Made by a program: the position numbers and the translations under genes. From Porphyra umbilicalis (lineage: Eukaryota > Rhodophyta > Bangiophyceae > Bangiales > Bangiaceae): a stretch of 64,000 bases of DNA. Position 1 is the first letter of the stretch. Every line of letters begins with the position of its first letter. Under the pieces are notes generated by a model. That model was not told the DNA's origin, made no database searches, and worked only from the letters and a program-made list of their open reading frames with translations. The DNA is taken from positions 62,001-126,000 of the forward strand of contig KV918971.1 in NCBI GenBank assembly GCA_002049455.2. Reading direction: 5' to 3'. Below, one piece after another: positions 44,506 through 56,243 of the stretch.

Positions 44506-47500
44506 ATGATGGCCTGCTTGTGGAGGATCTGTCTTGGCCGGAGCCCTGATGAGCGTGCCGCGGTCTCTACATCGGCGGCGGCGCCGACTTCGGCAAAGGT
44601 GTCGACGGCGGCTGGCGACGGCAAGCCATGTACCCGTCTGAGAGGCAATCACGACGTGCACAAATCGGTGCGTCTGTCGTCACCTACTCTCCTCGCAACT
44701 CCATCATCACCCGCATCCGTGGGTGCCAGTCATTGTGCCGGTACCGTAGGAAGCCTTCCTCTCGTGGCTGGCGCTGCTACGGAGCGCCACTCGTCTCCTG
44801 ATGGCGGTCTTTCTCCTGGCTGCACTGACGGGGAGCATGTGCCGTCACCTGCGCCCTTTGAAAGTGTCACTGCGAGTGTCCATGCCGCTGGCGCGAGCGA
44901 TGCTGCGGCCGCTTCGCCTCACCGTAATATTGGCGTGGATGATCACGCACATGGTGACGGGGGCTATGGCACCGCTGACAAGGTCTCGGGCGCCGTCAGC
45001 TGCGGACACACCGACTGGCGTGACCAAGTGCCGGGCAGAGGCTACTCGCTGACTACGTTTCGAGTGACGTCATGTGTGCACCCCACTCGCAAGATCGCCC
45101 CTGGCTCCGAGGTGCACGCGTGCCTTGGCCGCAACGTCTACGTGTTGTGGAGCAGTCCCCGGCGCGGGGTGCCGACGACGGTTGATGACTTCCGCGCGGC
45201 TGGCCCGTCGTGCATTGTCTTAGAGCGGGGTGCTGGCGCGCTGCGGGTTGCGAGCCAGGATGAGGGCGCAGCTGGTAGTGTACTCCACACCGACCGCCTG
45301 CTGTTCGTACGAGGCAAGGAGCGCACCTCCATTTTCAGCGACCAAGACGTGTCGGACGTGCAGCTGCTGCTCGAGGCGCCGTCGGCGGGTCTGTGCGCAT
45401 CCTGGGTGACGGGCGGGGCATCGTTCCTGACCCCATGGGAGGCGCTACTGGGCGCCGGCTTGACCGATTGGAATGACGCGACGTGCGTGCATGAGGTGCT
45501 GATGTCGATGTTGCCACCGCTCCCGGAGGCCGCGGACGACCACCAGGGCTTCGCATCAAGGATACTAGGGCGTCGCGGACGGCATTTTGTGCTCAATGCG
45601 CAGCACTGGCTGGCGCCGTCGGCCTCTGTGGGGCTGGCTGGTGCTAGTGCCATCGGCACAGCGGCGGACACGGTCGACCAAGTGCCGGTCGTCGGACCTG
45701 TGCTGCGCCTATGTCTCCTCGTCGTTCAAGTTGGCACTCTGGCGGTGTTAGCGGACGGTCATGACGCTCGGCGCAAGGACGCGGTTCAGAGGTGCGAGGC
45801 CATAGCCTTTGACGTGCTCTGTCGCATCTTTGAACAATTGCGCAAGGACCCGACCGAGTTTGGGGCTGCTTATGTTGAGCAGCTGTGCTCGTTGATGGCT
45901 CAAGTTGGAAGCATTCTGGAGCAGGTGGAGGCGACGTCCTTCATGACGCCGGTCAAGGACATGATGGCGGACGCTATTGTGCACGGCTGGGAGCAGCAGC
46001 TCAAGGACATCCACGACAAGCTGATCAACTCGAGCGTGCACGGTGCGGTTGGCCGTGCGGTTGACCGGGTGGAGCACGGCGTGGGCGGGTTGATGAAGCG
46101 GATGTGCGAGCTGGGGCGGAACCTGGCCGGAAGCCTCCCCTCGGAGCCGGACCTATCCATGTACGAGGTGGGCTGGCTGCCTCCCGTGCTGGGTGGCGGT
46201 CACGTGGCGGGCGTCGACAAGCATGGCCGTGTCGAGCACGCCATCGTGTCGATGCTCGAGGGCTACGCTCGTGAAGGAGCGGCCGAGGCCCCTCGGATCG
46301 GTGTTTATGGCATTGGTGGTTGTGGCAAGTCAACTGCCTGTGCAGAGGTGGCCACGTGCGAGCGGGTGCGGACACTGTTCCCGCTGGGCACGGTCTGGGT
46401 ACAGCTCAGCGACACATCTACCTCGGAGACAGTCGCCACCGCCATATTGGCGCTCGTGTACCGCTTTTGTGGAGAGGCGGCCACCAAACGCTGTCAGCAG
46501 CTGACGGGCCGCAAGGACTTTGTAGCGCTGGCTGCTTCAGACTTTCAGGCGTCCTTGATGGTGGATGCGTCGAAATGGCTCATCATCATCGATGACGTAC
46601 GCTACGAACAGGTCGGAATGCTGACACAGCTGCTGCTGGTCGTGTCGCGGACTACCCCGGTGTTGTTCACCACGCGGTCCCAGATAGTCGTCGCTTTGGT
46701 AACAGGCGCGGTGCGGTTGTCAATTAGCTCGTGGCCTGAAGATGATGCTCGGGCGCTGCTGGCTAGAGCAATCGGCAAGCGGCCTAGAGCAATCGGCAAG
46801 CGGCCAACCGAGAACGAGCCCGTGTTCTCGGCGGAGGAGGAGGCCGCGTGGGTACGGCGGGTGCTGGACCTGACGCAGTGCCATGTTCTGTCTGTGAGCA
46901 TCGTCGCGGCCCTGCTGTCGGCGCGCTGCGGAATGTGGAGGCCGATAGTGGCGGCGCTGGAGCACCAATGGACGGACCCCTCTTTTCAACGTCCTTTGAC
47001 GGACATGAACCCGATGCGCTCCGTGCGAGCGACGCTTGATGTGAGCCGAGGGTATCTCCCTAACGACGACTACCGCAGGGCTTTTGCAGCGGTTGGCATC
47101 TTGCCCGCCAACGAGCAGATTGGCTTGCACGTGCTCGATCGCCTGTGGCGACCGCAACTCGGTGTCATCGGTGATGCGGCTGAGGGTGCGTGCCCCTCAC
47201 GCTTGAAAAGGCGCAGTGACGGCAGCGACGCGGTCCACCCAAGCACTCTTCGGCTCCTAGATGCTCTTGTCCGGGCCGGGCTCCTTCATCTTGAGGTCGC
47301 TGATGGGGACCTTGCGGGCGTAGTTATTCACCCGGTCGTCTGTGGCTATGCCCACAGCTTGCTTTGTGAAGACGGCGTTGCCACCCATCATCGTCTGGTG
47401 CATGAGTACACCAGGGAATGTCCCGCAGATGACGCGGACACGCATGGGTGGCTGAGTTACCATGTTTGGGCAGCCGCTGACGATGGCTACTGGTACAACA

Positions 47501-49530
47501 ACGTAGCGCGGCATGCCGCGGCAAGCGAGGACGTCCTTGCGCTGGCGTCCTTGATGACTGATGAGTGGTATGCTGCTCGTGCGCGGACGGGGTCACTCGT
47601 CGGGCACCAAGCAGATGTGGCGCTCGTGCTGGCGTCGCTACGTGCTATCGTTGATGACGAGGATCACTCGGCGCACAACTCCCCTATGCTGCTGGGCGCC
47701 GCACACTGGGGTCTGGCCATGGGCTTGCTCCACTACAAGGGGTACCAGACGGCAGCAATCCAGGAGGCTGCCGTCATCCTGCTGCGGAGAGGGCTGGATG
47801 AGGTATCGCAAGCCGCTGCTCCGTTTCTATGGGCCGAGATGCAGAACGACTTGGGCAATGTGTATTCGTACCGGGTCAATGGCGACAAGGCGGCCAACTT
47901 CCAGAAAGCGGTTCGCTGTTACTACAACGCGCTGGAGGTGCGGATGCAGGACACGCTTGCATGGGCAGAGACCCAGCACTGCTTGGGTATGGCGTACGCG
48001 GACCGGGAAGGTGGCAACAAGGCGGCAAACATGGAGGAGGCGTTGGCGTATTTCCGTCGCGCCCTCGACGTACGCACGCGGGACGCGGCGCCGCTGCAAT
48101 GGGCCGACTCAAACCTTAAGATGGGTGCGGCCTACGCTGCGCGGGTGGACGGTGGCAGGGCAGCAAACCTGCAGGAGGCGATGGCATGCTACCGGCGAGC
48201 CCTCGAGGTGTGGACGCGTGAGACGGCGCCGCTACAATGGGCAGCGGCCCAGCAGAACATGGGCAGAGCGTGTGCTGAGCGGGTGAGCGGCAACAAGGCG
48301 GCTAACATTGAAGAAGCGGTGGCGTTCTACCGCCGCGCCCTCCACGTGCGGACTCGAGAAGCAGTACCGCTTTCGTGGGCGCTGACTTAGCATTGCCTGG
48401 GCTTAGCGTACGCGCAGCGGGTTCATGGTGAGAAGGCGGCTAACTTGGAGGAGGCGGTGATATGCTTCGGGCACGTTCTTGACGTCTGGACGAGGGAGTC
48501 GATGCCGCTCGAGTGGGCCACTACGCAGCTCGAGCTGGCCGAGATTTATGAGCGGCGGATGGGCGTCGACAAAGACGCTCAACAAGCCAACATGAAGGAG
48601 ATGTTGGCGTGCTACCGCCGCACACTCGAGGTGTGGACGCGGGAGACCGCGCCTTATTCCTGGGCACGAATGCAGGACCGCATGGGCTCCACGCGTACGC
48701 TTGGGGTTGACCGCGACAAGGCTGAAAACTTGGAGGCGGCGGTAGCGTGCTACCGGCGCGCACTCGAAGTGTGGACGCAGGAGACGACGCCGCAGCAATG
48801 GGCCACGACGCAGGTCCGCCTGGCCGACATTTACAAGCTGCAGATGGAAGACGATAAGGAGGCTGACGAGGCCAAGATAGCAGAGATGAAGGAGTGTTAC
48901 CGCCGCGCGCTCGAGGTGTGGACTCGGGAGACGGCACCGACGTCCTGGGCGGAGACTCTAAGCAGCATGGGCTCGGCATGTGTGCGGTGCGTCGGCTGCG
49001 ACATGGCGGCCAGCATGGAGGAGGCGTTGTCGTGCTTCGGGCGCGTCCTCCAAGTTTGGACGCGAGATGCGGCGCCGCGGCAGTGGGCGTTGATGCAGGT
49101 CAACATGGCCTACGTGCACAGGCGGCGGGCGAGTGGCGGCGCGGCAGCAAACTTGGAGGAGGCGTTGGTATGTTACCAGAACGCCCTCGAGGTGTTGACG
49201 CGGGAGCATGATGCGCAGCTATGGGCCGGAGTGCAGTACAGTATGGGCACTGCGTACGCGGAGCGGGTGTACGGCGACAAGGCGGCCAATTTGGAAGAGG
49301 CGGTGGCGTGCTACCGGCACGCACTCGAGGTGCGGACGCAGGAGGCGACCCCGCAGTTGTGGGCCAAGACGACGTGGTGCATGGTGGTTGCGCTCCAAGG
49401 TGGCGAGCGTTGGGCGCAGGCGTTGGAGAAAGCCCGCGCCTTGCAGGCCTTTGGGAGCGGGTGGAAGCAGTGGGACCAGATGGAAGCCCCTCTCGTCGCT
49501 CGAGTGACGCAGCTGGAGCGCGAGGTTTAA
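44506..49530 (+). CDS. NLR-like STAND ATPase: helical N-terminus, NB-ARC, TPR repeats; one in-frame TAG
   Basis: The start is ATG 44506 (MMACLWRICLGRSPDERAAV). Residues 1-~350 are unrecognised. Residues ~390-545 (VPVVGPVLRLCLLVVQVGTL, later helices around VEQLCSLMAQVGSILEQ) look like an amphipathic helical bundle similar in style to MLKL/HeLo/RPW8-type cell-death domains. The NB-ARC module follows: P-loop GIGGCGKST (~602), hhhDD Walker B LIIIDDV (~696), LFTTRS (~720), and a winged-helix-like segment (~840-950). Eleven TPR-like repeats of ~46 residues with consensus GxKAANLEEAVACYRRALEV start near residue 1110. TAG at 48388-48390 replaces the Gln of a WAxTQHCLG-type repeat; the same frame then continues to TAA 49530. 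STAND NLRs sense a ligand through repeats and oligomerise on ATP binding. The pairing here suggests a stress or immune sensor, an inference. A 21-bp tandem duplication lies near 46763-46804. Confidence 0.75.
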
Positions 49531-52500
49531 AACCACCCGTGGCGGGCGACATTCAAAGACCTTCTACCTGGCATTGACAACGACGTTTTGGCCGCGTGAC
49601 TACCCACATGTCCCAGCTGTCGGCGGACGCGGTCGACCGCGGGGCAGTGAGGCAGAGGGTGTGGCGGCAGGGGGGTGGGTCGAGCTCCTTAGTTCGGAGC
49701 TACGTGGTCGTTGGGAGTAGGGAGTGAGCACCCGCGTACGACGATCGGGGATTGGTTGGAACACGCCATGACTCTAGCGCCTCGGGGCGGCGGCGGCGGT
49801 TGGTCACGAGCCGGAGACGAAGGGGCGCCTCTCTCGAAAATGCAAGCGCAAAGCTGAAGGACCGGCCTCGGATGTATGTTGATGATAAAGGGTGGGTGAA
49901 TAAGCACCCACAAGCACCCCATTCATTGCATGCCGAAGGTGGCCACACCCGCATGTGCTCTTTCACGAGATCACACTCTCGTCTTTCCCAACGGCGAGCA
50001 CCTCTCGCCCTCGCACGCCCGCATCCCCGGTGACGCCAGCGCCCGATGCGTCTGCCACCGGCCGCAACCACGCGGTGGCCACGACCATGGTGTGGCAAAG
50101 CGCCGCGTTGTCCTCTCTCAGCAGTTCTTCCAAGAGCACCAGCGCACCATCATCCGGTCGTTGAATGCTTGCGGCCTCGACGACCACGTCCGCTGTGGTG
50201 GCGAGAAGCGGCCGACTCGTGGAAGGCACGAGGGGTAAGCCACAGCCAGCGGACGACGCTGAGGCAGCGGCGGCAGCAGCGGCCCCTGCGGACGCGGTCG
50301 GGGTACCACCAAGGCAACCAGGGGCGGCGGCGCGGACAGGGGGGCGGTGACAGCGACATCAGCCAGCCAAAGCGCGCCCGCAGCGTCATTGTGATCCCGG
50401 TGACGGCCGCCATCACCACCCTCATGTCTCACGTGCCCACCGCCGGCCGCCGTCGGCCGCCTGCGGCACAGCCGTCGGTCGCCGACACAATGGCTTCCAA
50501 GATACCCCCCTCGACTTTTGGCCCTCCCCCGCGCCGCGTCGCAGCCTCCACCGCCCGCCGGTGGCCAACCCCGCCAGCACCACCGCAGGAATAGTGGCGC
50601 ACGACCGGAATTGCATCAACGCGGCCCAGGGACGACGACGGGGGTGAGGGGGGAAAAGGTGGCTGCCCGCCGTCACCGCCACCGCAGCCGCCGCCGCCGC
50701 CGTTGCCGCCGTAGCCGTACCCACAGCTGTCGCCTACAGCCGCCGCCCCCTCCTCCGGCAGGCACACCCCCAGAAGGCCGCGCGTCCCCATGGCCTGCAC
50801 GGCCACGTCCACCGACACCGCCGCCGCCGGCACGGTGGCCACGTCAGGCGGCTCAACCTTGTCCCGCCATGATCGACGTCATCGCCCCGCCCGGCACCGA
50901 CTGAGACGCCGCCTCGGCCACAACGTCGAAGAAGGCCCCCAATGATGCAAGGCGCCGCCAGAGGCCCGCCGCCACCCCCATTGCGGTCACGACGGCGGCC
51001 GCAACCGCCGACTGGTGGGTGGTAAAACCAGATCCCCAATGGGCTCGGACAAGGAGCGGAAGCTGTTGGGACATGAACACTGTTGCAGACACGGAAGCGA
51101 CAGAGCACTCGCTCAACCGACAAGATTTCTGTGGGGGTCATGTTCTGGTGCACGGCCCTGGGTCGCCAGTTCGTGTCTGAAACGGACGGACCAGACAAGG
51201 CAACCGGGCTCCACCGTCAACAACGAGCAGCCGCAACACAAGTTTTGAGATCCGGAAGTCTCTTTAGCAAACTGGAACAAGTGCCTCCACTTCGAATTCG
51301 AATAGGGTCGACGCTGCGAGGAAAATCCAGAGATGTTCATTGATTTTGATGTGATACAAATCAAGCTGATTTTATTGATTTTATCAATGGAAATCGATGC
51401 CTGTTTCATTGAATTCTCTTAAAATCGTTCATATAGCCCCCCTTTTTCTTGAAATATTGAAGTTGGAGGAGCCAAACTGGTGCTACATCAGTTTGGATGA
51501 CCTCTAGTGCGCTTCGTCGTGATAACTTGATTGTCCGTTTCCATCCGGCAACATGTTATTCCTGACCTCCAAAAAATGGCGGTTGCAGAGTGGTTGCAAT
51601 CATTCAACAGCGTACGTGGACCAATGGAAAGGCTAGAAATCGTGTGAGTTCCTTACACATAGTCCTCATGCAGCTCTGCGCACTGGAAACGCACATCAGG
51701 TTCTCAAGAAATCTGAAGAAATTTGTTGATCTCATGAGAGATCACAGGTCTGGCCCAGAACCCTCTCTATGCCGTCATTAGGCCAAAGCAAGCGGCCCAG
51801 AAATCTCAGGAAATCTCATTGTTGGTCGCAATGGCTCTGCGTGACTTTTGTAAGACATGTTGATTGGCTTGCAAGATTACTGGCGGCAACTCTCAGCCAA
51901 TAGTACGATCGTGGCCTGTCGAACAGCCAATCCGACTTCATTTCTATGCTGTGTCGTCGGCTCTGGCTCCCTTCTCTCTGCAACGGCCATTTTATGGAGG
52001 TTAGCATTAATATCTTTGGAAACTTCTCCGGTGTCGGAGAATGGCATCATTCTGCTACCCGGAACATACAGTGCCACCCCGTTCCTGTTCTCTATGTCCG
52101 TCCCCTTCAGGCGTGCTTGAAGTCAGGTGCCCGGAGTTCATTCTTGCCAGACGTGCGGTTCGAGATAGGGCTCCGCAGCTTACTCATGTTGAGCTGGGGT
52201 GTTGTTGGAGCTGTCCATATCTCTCGTGCTTGTTCGTCGATTGAGGCCATCAGACCCGATCATGTGTCTTCTCGTTGAACTCTCGGCTGTCTTCAGCTGA
52301 GACAGGCACCCAGAATTGGCCCTGAGGAAATCTTGATCCCACTTACCTGCTACTTGAAGTACTTGACTTGAGTATGGAGCTTTGGTTCTGGTAAGAACCG
52401 TGTACTCCTGGTGTACATTGAATCAAAAAAATAACGCACCATACGGTTTAAAATCGAGGGGTTTGTTAAATCACAAAACTTCGAGCCCACTTTCGATTCC

Positions 52501-52601
52501 AGGCACGTGCGTGCAATACCCTGGCCTTCAGGGCGGTGGCGCGCTCGGCGACCCATCGACACCGGACATGCCGGCCGGCTTCATAGCCTCGAGCACGCAC
52601 G
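49531..52601. other. 3-kb region without a recognised gene
   Basis: GC-rich DNA from 49750 to 51000 has overlapping Gly/Ala/Pro-rich frames on both strands, such as 50429-50842 minus. None has a recognisable domain, although some look less repetitive than simple artefacts. From 51240 to 52500 the composition becomes clearly AT-richer with only short frames. It may be an older insertion or a boundary of different origin. No RNA gene seen. Confidence 0.4.
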
Positions 52602-53061
52602 GCGCAGCGGGCCCAAAACCGTCGTCAAGGGCACGTCTGCTTTTGCGTGTTTTGGGAAGAACGGATTATCTGCAAACCGCCCTGGGGCTCTGTCAAGGCT
52701 GGTTTTTTGCAGAAAGGGCGCCAAAATCATCTGTTCGCCGGGATAGATGCATCTCCACTCGTAAAAAGAGAGACACAGCATAAGACATATACACTTCACC
52801 CTTCCAGAAAGAGAAAGAGGTCGAGAGGCATCTATGGCCCTGCTAGCAGGCGCAATGTGTGGAGTGAGGAACGATTCCTGTTCTCGCAAACACAAATATG
52901 CAAGGACATCGCATGGGATGGCCTCTGAGAGCCTGTCAAGGGGGGTCGATCTGTTTTTTGCGCAGGAATTCTGTTTCTTCAAACAGAAACACGGGCCTCC
53001 AAGAGGCTCAAAACAGACGAAAACAGACGTGCTTTTGACGACGGTTCTGGGCCCGCTGCGC
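52602..53061. mobile_element. Short TIR element (~460 bp)
   Basis: Bases 52602-52640 and 53023-53061 are inverted copies matching at 35 of 39 positions (GCGCAGCGGGCCCA, then AACCGTCGTCAA). Inside, CTGTCAAGG followed by TTTTTTGC occurs in direct orientation at both sides (about 52692 and 52937). There is no coding frame; MITE-like. Confidence 0.65.
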
Positions 53062-54446
53062 GGGGGCACGTACAGTCATGTTGCCGTAGCGGGGGCTGCG
53101 TGGCGCGGGGAGAGGGGTGCCGCCGCCGCCACCGCAGCGGCGGCGGCCCGCCGGCGTCGCGCGACACCCACGGGAGGGGCCGTCACTCTGCCGCGCAGCG
53201 CACCTGCGCACGGCGGGCGGGGCGGTCGGCACAGCGCACGGGCAGGCTGGTGGGACCGACCGCGCGCGTCTAACCACGCCGCTCGATGGCGTCAGAAACC
53301 GCGGACGAGCCGCCGCAACAGAAGCCGGCGCGCAGGCACGATCGCCCGCGGGTCATCGTGGGCGCGTCGAACCCCGGATCTCGCTGCGCGCGGTTTCTGG
53401 GAGCAACTCGGGGCCATGGGGGGGGTCAGGGGGGCAGGGGCCGTCCGGGCCCTGTGACCCCGGTTGCAGGACTGTCCTTCTCAGCCATATAACTTCATTC
53501 GCTTTTAGCGTCATCGTGACCTTTCCCACACTGACACGCCCTCAGGTCCCTGAGGACACGAATGTAGACTGCCTCCTCTGAAACGGAGAGCAAGTCCCTG
53601 GATCTAAGTATATTTGTGCATCACTACACTTTGAGAGCACCCTGTCCTAAAGGCCAGGGAATTTCATCACAGCTCTTGGAATACCCCTCCGTCGGGCCTG
53701 CTCAGCGAGCGTTCAGCCTGGGGCGGCGACAGGGTGGAGTATCGGTAAAGAAAACGACGTGCATGGAAATGCGCTGATTCTCTTTCCACATCAAGGGGAA
53801 GTCTGCGAGGATCAGAATCCCCCTGGAGATCCGTGTACAGTGCACTCTCGTTGCATCGTCGACGGATCCAAGAGACTTATACGAAGAAATCTGAAGTTGG
53901 CGTTGATCTCATGCGCGCTGGAAAACAAATTGAGGAGCGTGATGCTGTCCAACCGCCATAGGTTCTGGAGCGCACCGCCTCTGGCAGTTCCAAACTTGGT
54001 GGTGCGGGGCCTGGAGGTGCGGGACAGTTCAGCTCCATATCAGACAATGTGAGGACGGAGTGAGCCGGCAGGCAACGGCCACAGGATTCTGTCCGAGAAA
54101 AGGTGCTCGGGCGGTGGGGCTCTGTCTTGACGGCGCGTGGTTGGCGTGCACAATTGCGTTCTGGCCGATCAGAGCGCGACGTTGCATTCAGAGCAAACCC
54201 TGCGACGTCGATTCCATCTTCCAATTGGGGAATATAGAGGCGCAACGTGTGGCACGCTGAATGGAGAGCCCATTCTGACGGCCCTGTTGCACGCCGAGTG
54301 AAGGTGGCACATAGAGCTCCCTGCATTACACGCGGTCTACGAAAACGATACGGGCGCCATCCGGCAACGTGTAGAAGTAGCAGTGGCTAATGAGGAAATT
54401 GGGTTATCACCCAATTATATAGGCCCTCACAGTGAAAGAGAACGGG
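53062..54446. other. Region without a recognised gene
   Basis: 53100-53460 is GC-rich with an Arg/Ala-rich plus frame and no domain. 53560-54440 is moderate in GC with only short frames. Nothing else can be supported. Confidence 0.45.
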
Positions 54447-54581
54447 TACAGCCGTTCTCACAAAAGCCTCGCACCCCAACTGTTGCACCTCTCTTACAAA
54501 TCGGCCTCTGCGACCCCGTGAAGGCCGATTCGTAAGAGTTGTGCAACTGTTGGCGTGCGAGTTTTTGCGAGAACGGCTGTA
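54447..54581. mobile_element. Foldback MITE, copy 3 (subtype A)
   Basis: 135 bp with the TACAGCCGTTCTC / AACGGCTGTA termini and the subtype A centre (GCGACCCCGTGAAGGCCGA). It is closely related to copy 1, about 11 kb away. Confidence 0.85.
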
Positions 54582-54833
54582 TCTCTCGACCTCTTTGACT
54601 CGATCGTGGAAGAGCTTTCATGGTGCGCACGGGCCGGCCGCGTGTCCACGGGCCGTTCACACCGCCTGCACAGGCGGCGTGATCCGCAGTTGCCGTGACT
54701 GTGGCAGGTCACACAGCTTGGCCCATAGGCTCCGTGCGCGTCGCCGGCAAGTGACGCTGGCTGTGCGCTCCAACCAATATCAAGTGGTTGGAGGGCCATC
54801 CACGCCCGGGTTTGTGCGGTCTTTCCTGGGATC

Positions 54834-54969
54834 TACAGCCGTTCTCCGAATATTCCCGCACTCCAACTGTTGCAAAACAGTTCAAAATCGGACTCTGCGG
54901 GGTCGTAGAGGCCGATTTGGAACTCTTTTGCAACTGTTGGAGTGCGCGATTTTTTGGAGAACGGCTGTA
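54834..54969. mobile_element. Foldback MITE, copy 4 (subtype B)
   Basis: 136 bp with the same termini and the subtype B centre (GCGGGGTCGTAGAGGCCGA). It is closely related to copy 2 and lies 252 bp from copy 3, much like the 233-bp gap between copies 1 and 2. Confidence 0.85.
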
Positions 54970-55897
54970 ACAGCAACGCGGGGGCCGAGGTCCGCAAAAA
55001 GGCGCGCCCCCGTGCAGCCACGTTGTCTTTGGCGCCAATTCTACTTCGACATTTATTGGTATTCCACATCCACCTTACAAGAACGGTCTCGTCCAATGAA
55101 TGGAGAGAAATGTGCTCCTCCGCCAATAGATGCCCGTATTTGCTCTATGCGCCGGTTCACAGTGTAATAACTCGGCGTGGTTGGGGGCCAGGCGCGATGT
55201 AGTCGGGCATCGACCTGGCTGAAACCAGGCACGAGACGGTCATCCTGTTGACGTTGGAACGGCCCCCGCACTAACGCCCTCTCTGGCTCTGGATGCGTGA
55301 CTGCGGCAGTCAGCGCCGCGACCCGTCAGGGGCCGCCTCGCGGCTCCTCAGCCGTCCGACGTGTGCCGCGCCCGGCGTCTCAATTCGATGCGTGCCGCTC
55401 GACCCCCCAGCAGTCCAACGTCTGTGGTGTGGGGGCGTCTGGTCCCTGCCTGTACACGGGTCTGCGTTGTCGGGCAGTGGCGCCGGGTCGCCCCGGCTCG
55501 TCTCATCCGCTCTTTCAAACTTTATCGAGCGGGCACGGCGCCGCTGTAAACCGGCTCTACGTGCAATGAAGAGACTCATGGACGCTGGTCAGTCCTCATC
55601 CGTTACCAATACTCGGGAGCCAGGGCCCCTACGGGGTGGGCCAGGCAGACGCAGTCCCCCGACACTCGCTCACCCGCCGTCGGACGGCAGGAAGGATTGA
55701 GCTGGCAGCTGGGACGCGTCTCTTCTGCGATTGTACTCGCGGTGGAGTCTTGGGACGGCTGTGCAGCGCGCGAGCGCCACCTGCCATTCCGCCCACCCTT
55801 CCCCCCCATCTGCCCCGCCCACCCTTCCGGCCCTCTTTAACCGCTCTCATGACGCGCGTGAAAGGTGCCAACGACACGCGGCGACGCCGAGCGCAAT
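54970..55897. other. Region left of the tyrosine-recombinase retroelement
   Basis: A plus frame at 55293-55700 (135 codons) has no recognisable domain. No repeats or RNA genes are seen. The element boundary at 55898 is defined by the start of the direct repeat. Confidence 0.4.
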
Positions 55898-56079
55898 TGT
55901 TTGCATATGTTGTGTGTAACGAAGCGATTAGTGAGGGGAGCGGGCCAGATTGTAGGACCGGATAGGTTGGGGATCTGGTGACTTCCGGTGGAAGCGCCAG
56001 ATCGGGCCCGCTGTCATGAGGGAGGCCGCCGCCGACGGCGGGGCTGCTCAGCGCCGCCAAAGGTCAACCTCCCTCGCGC
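55898..56079 (+). repeat. Repeat A, first copy
   Basis: A 182-bp direct repeat starting TGTTTGCATATGTTGTGTG and ending CCTCCCTCGCGC. It pairs with 61017-61198 and marks the left end of the retroelement. Confidence 0.9.
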
Positions 56080-56243
56080 AGGACCGGCGAGTGTCTTCAT
56101 TCGCCGCGCGCTCGGGAGTTTGGCTCCAGGCCTCGTGGTCTGACAGACGACAAATCCTCTATTTCCCTCGGGTCTCCCCGTGGTTTGCTCTCTTTCCCTG
56201 TTCTGGCAGGCGGGCGAAAGCCTCTGTCAGGGCTCCACGTGGT

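Noticed and set aside
49930-50238. FHA-like segment (NGEHLSPSHARI)
   Set aside because: Too short and isolated; no surrounding FHA fold and the frame is broken by neighbours.
56016-56243. Gag start at 56016
   Set aside because: That stretch lies partly in the terminal repeat, and its second copy precedes no gene. The ATG at 56244 is a better start.
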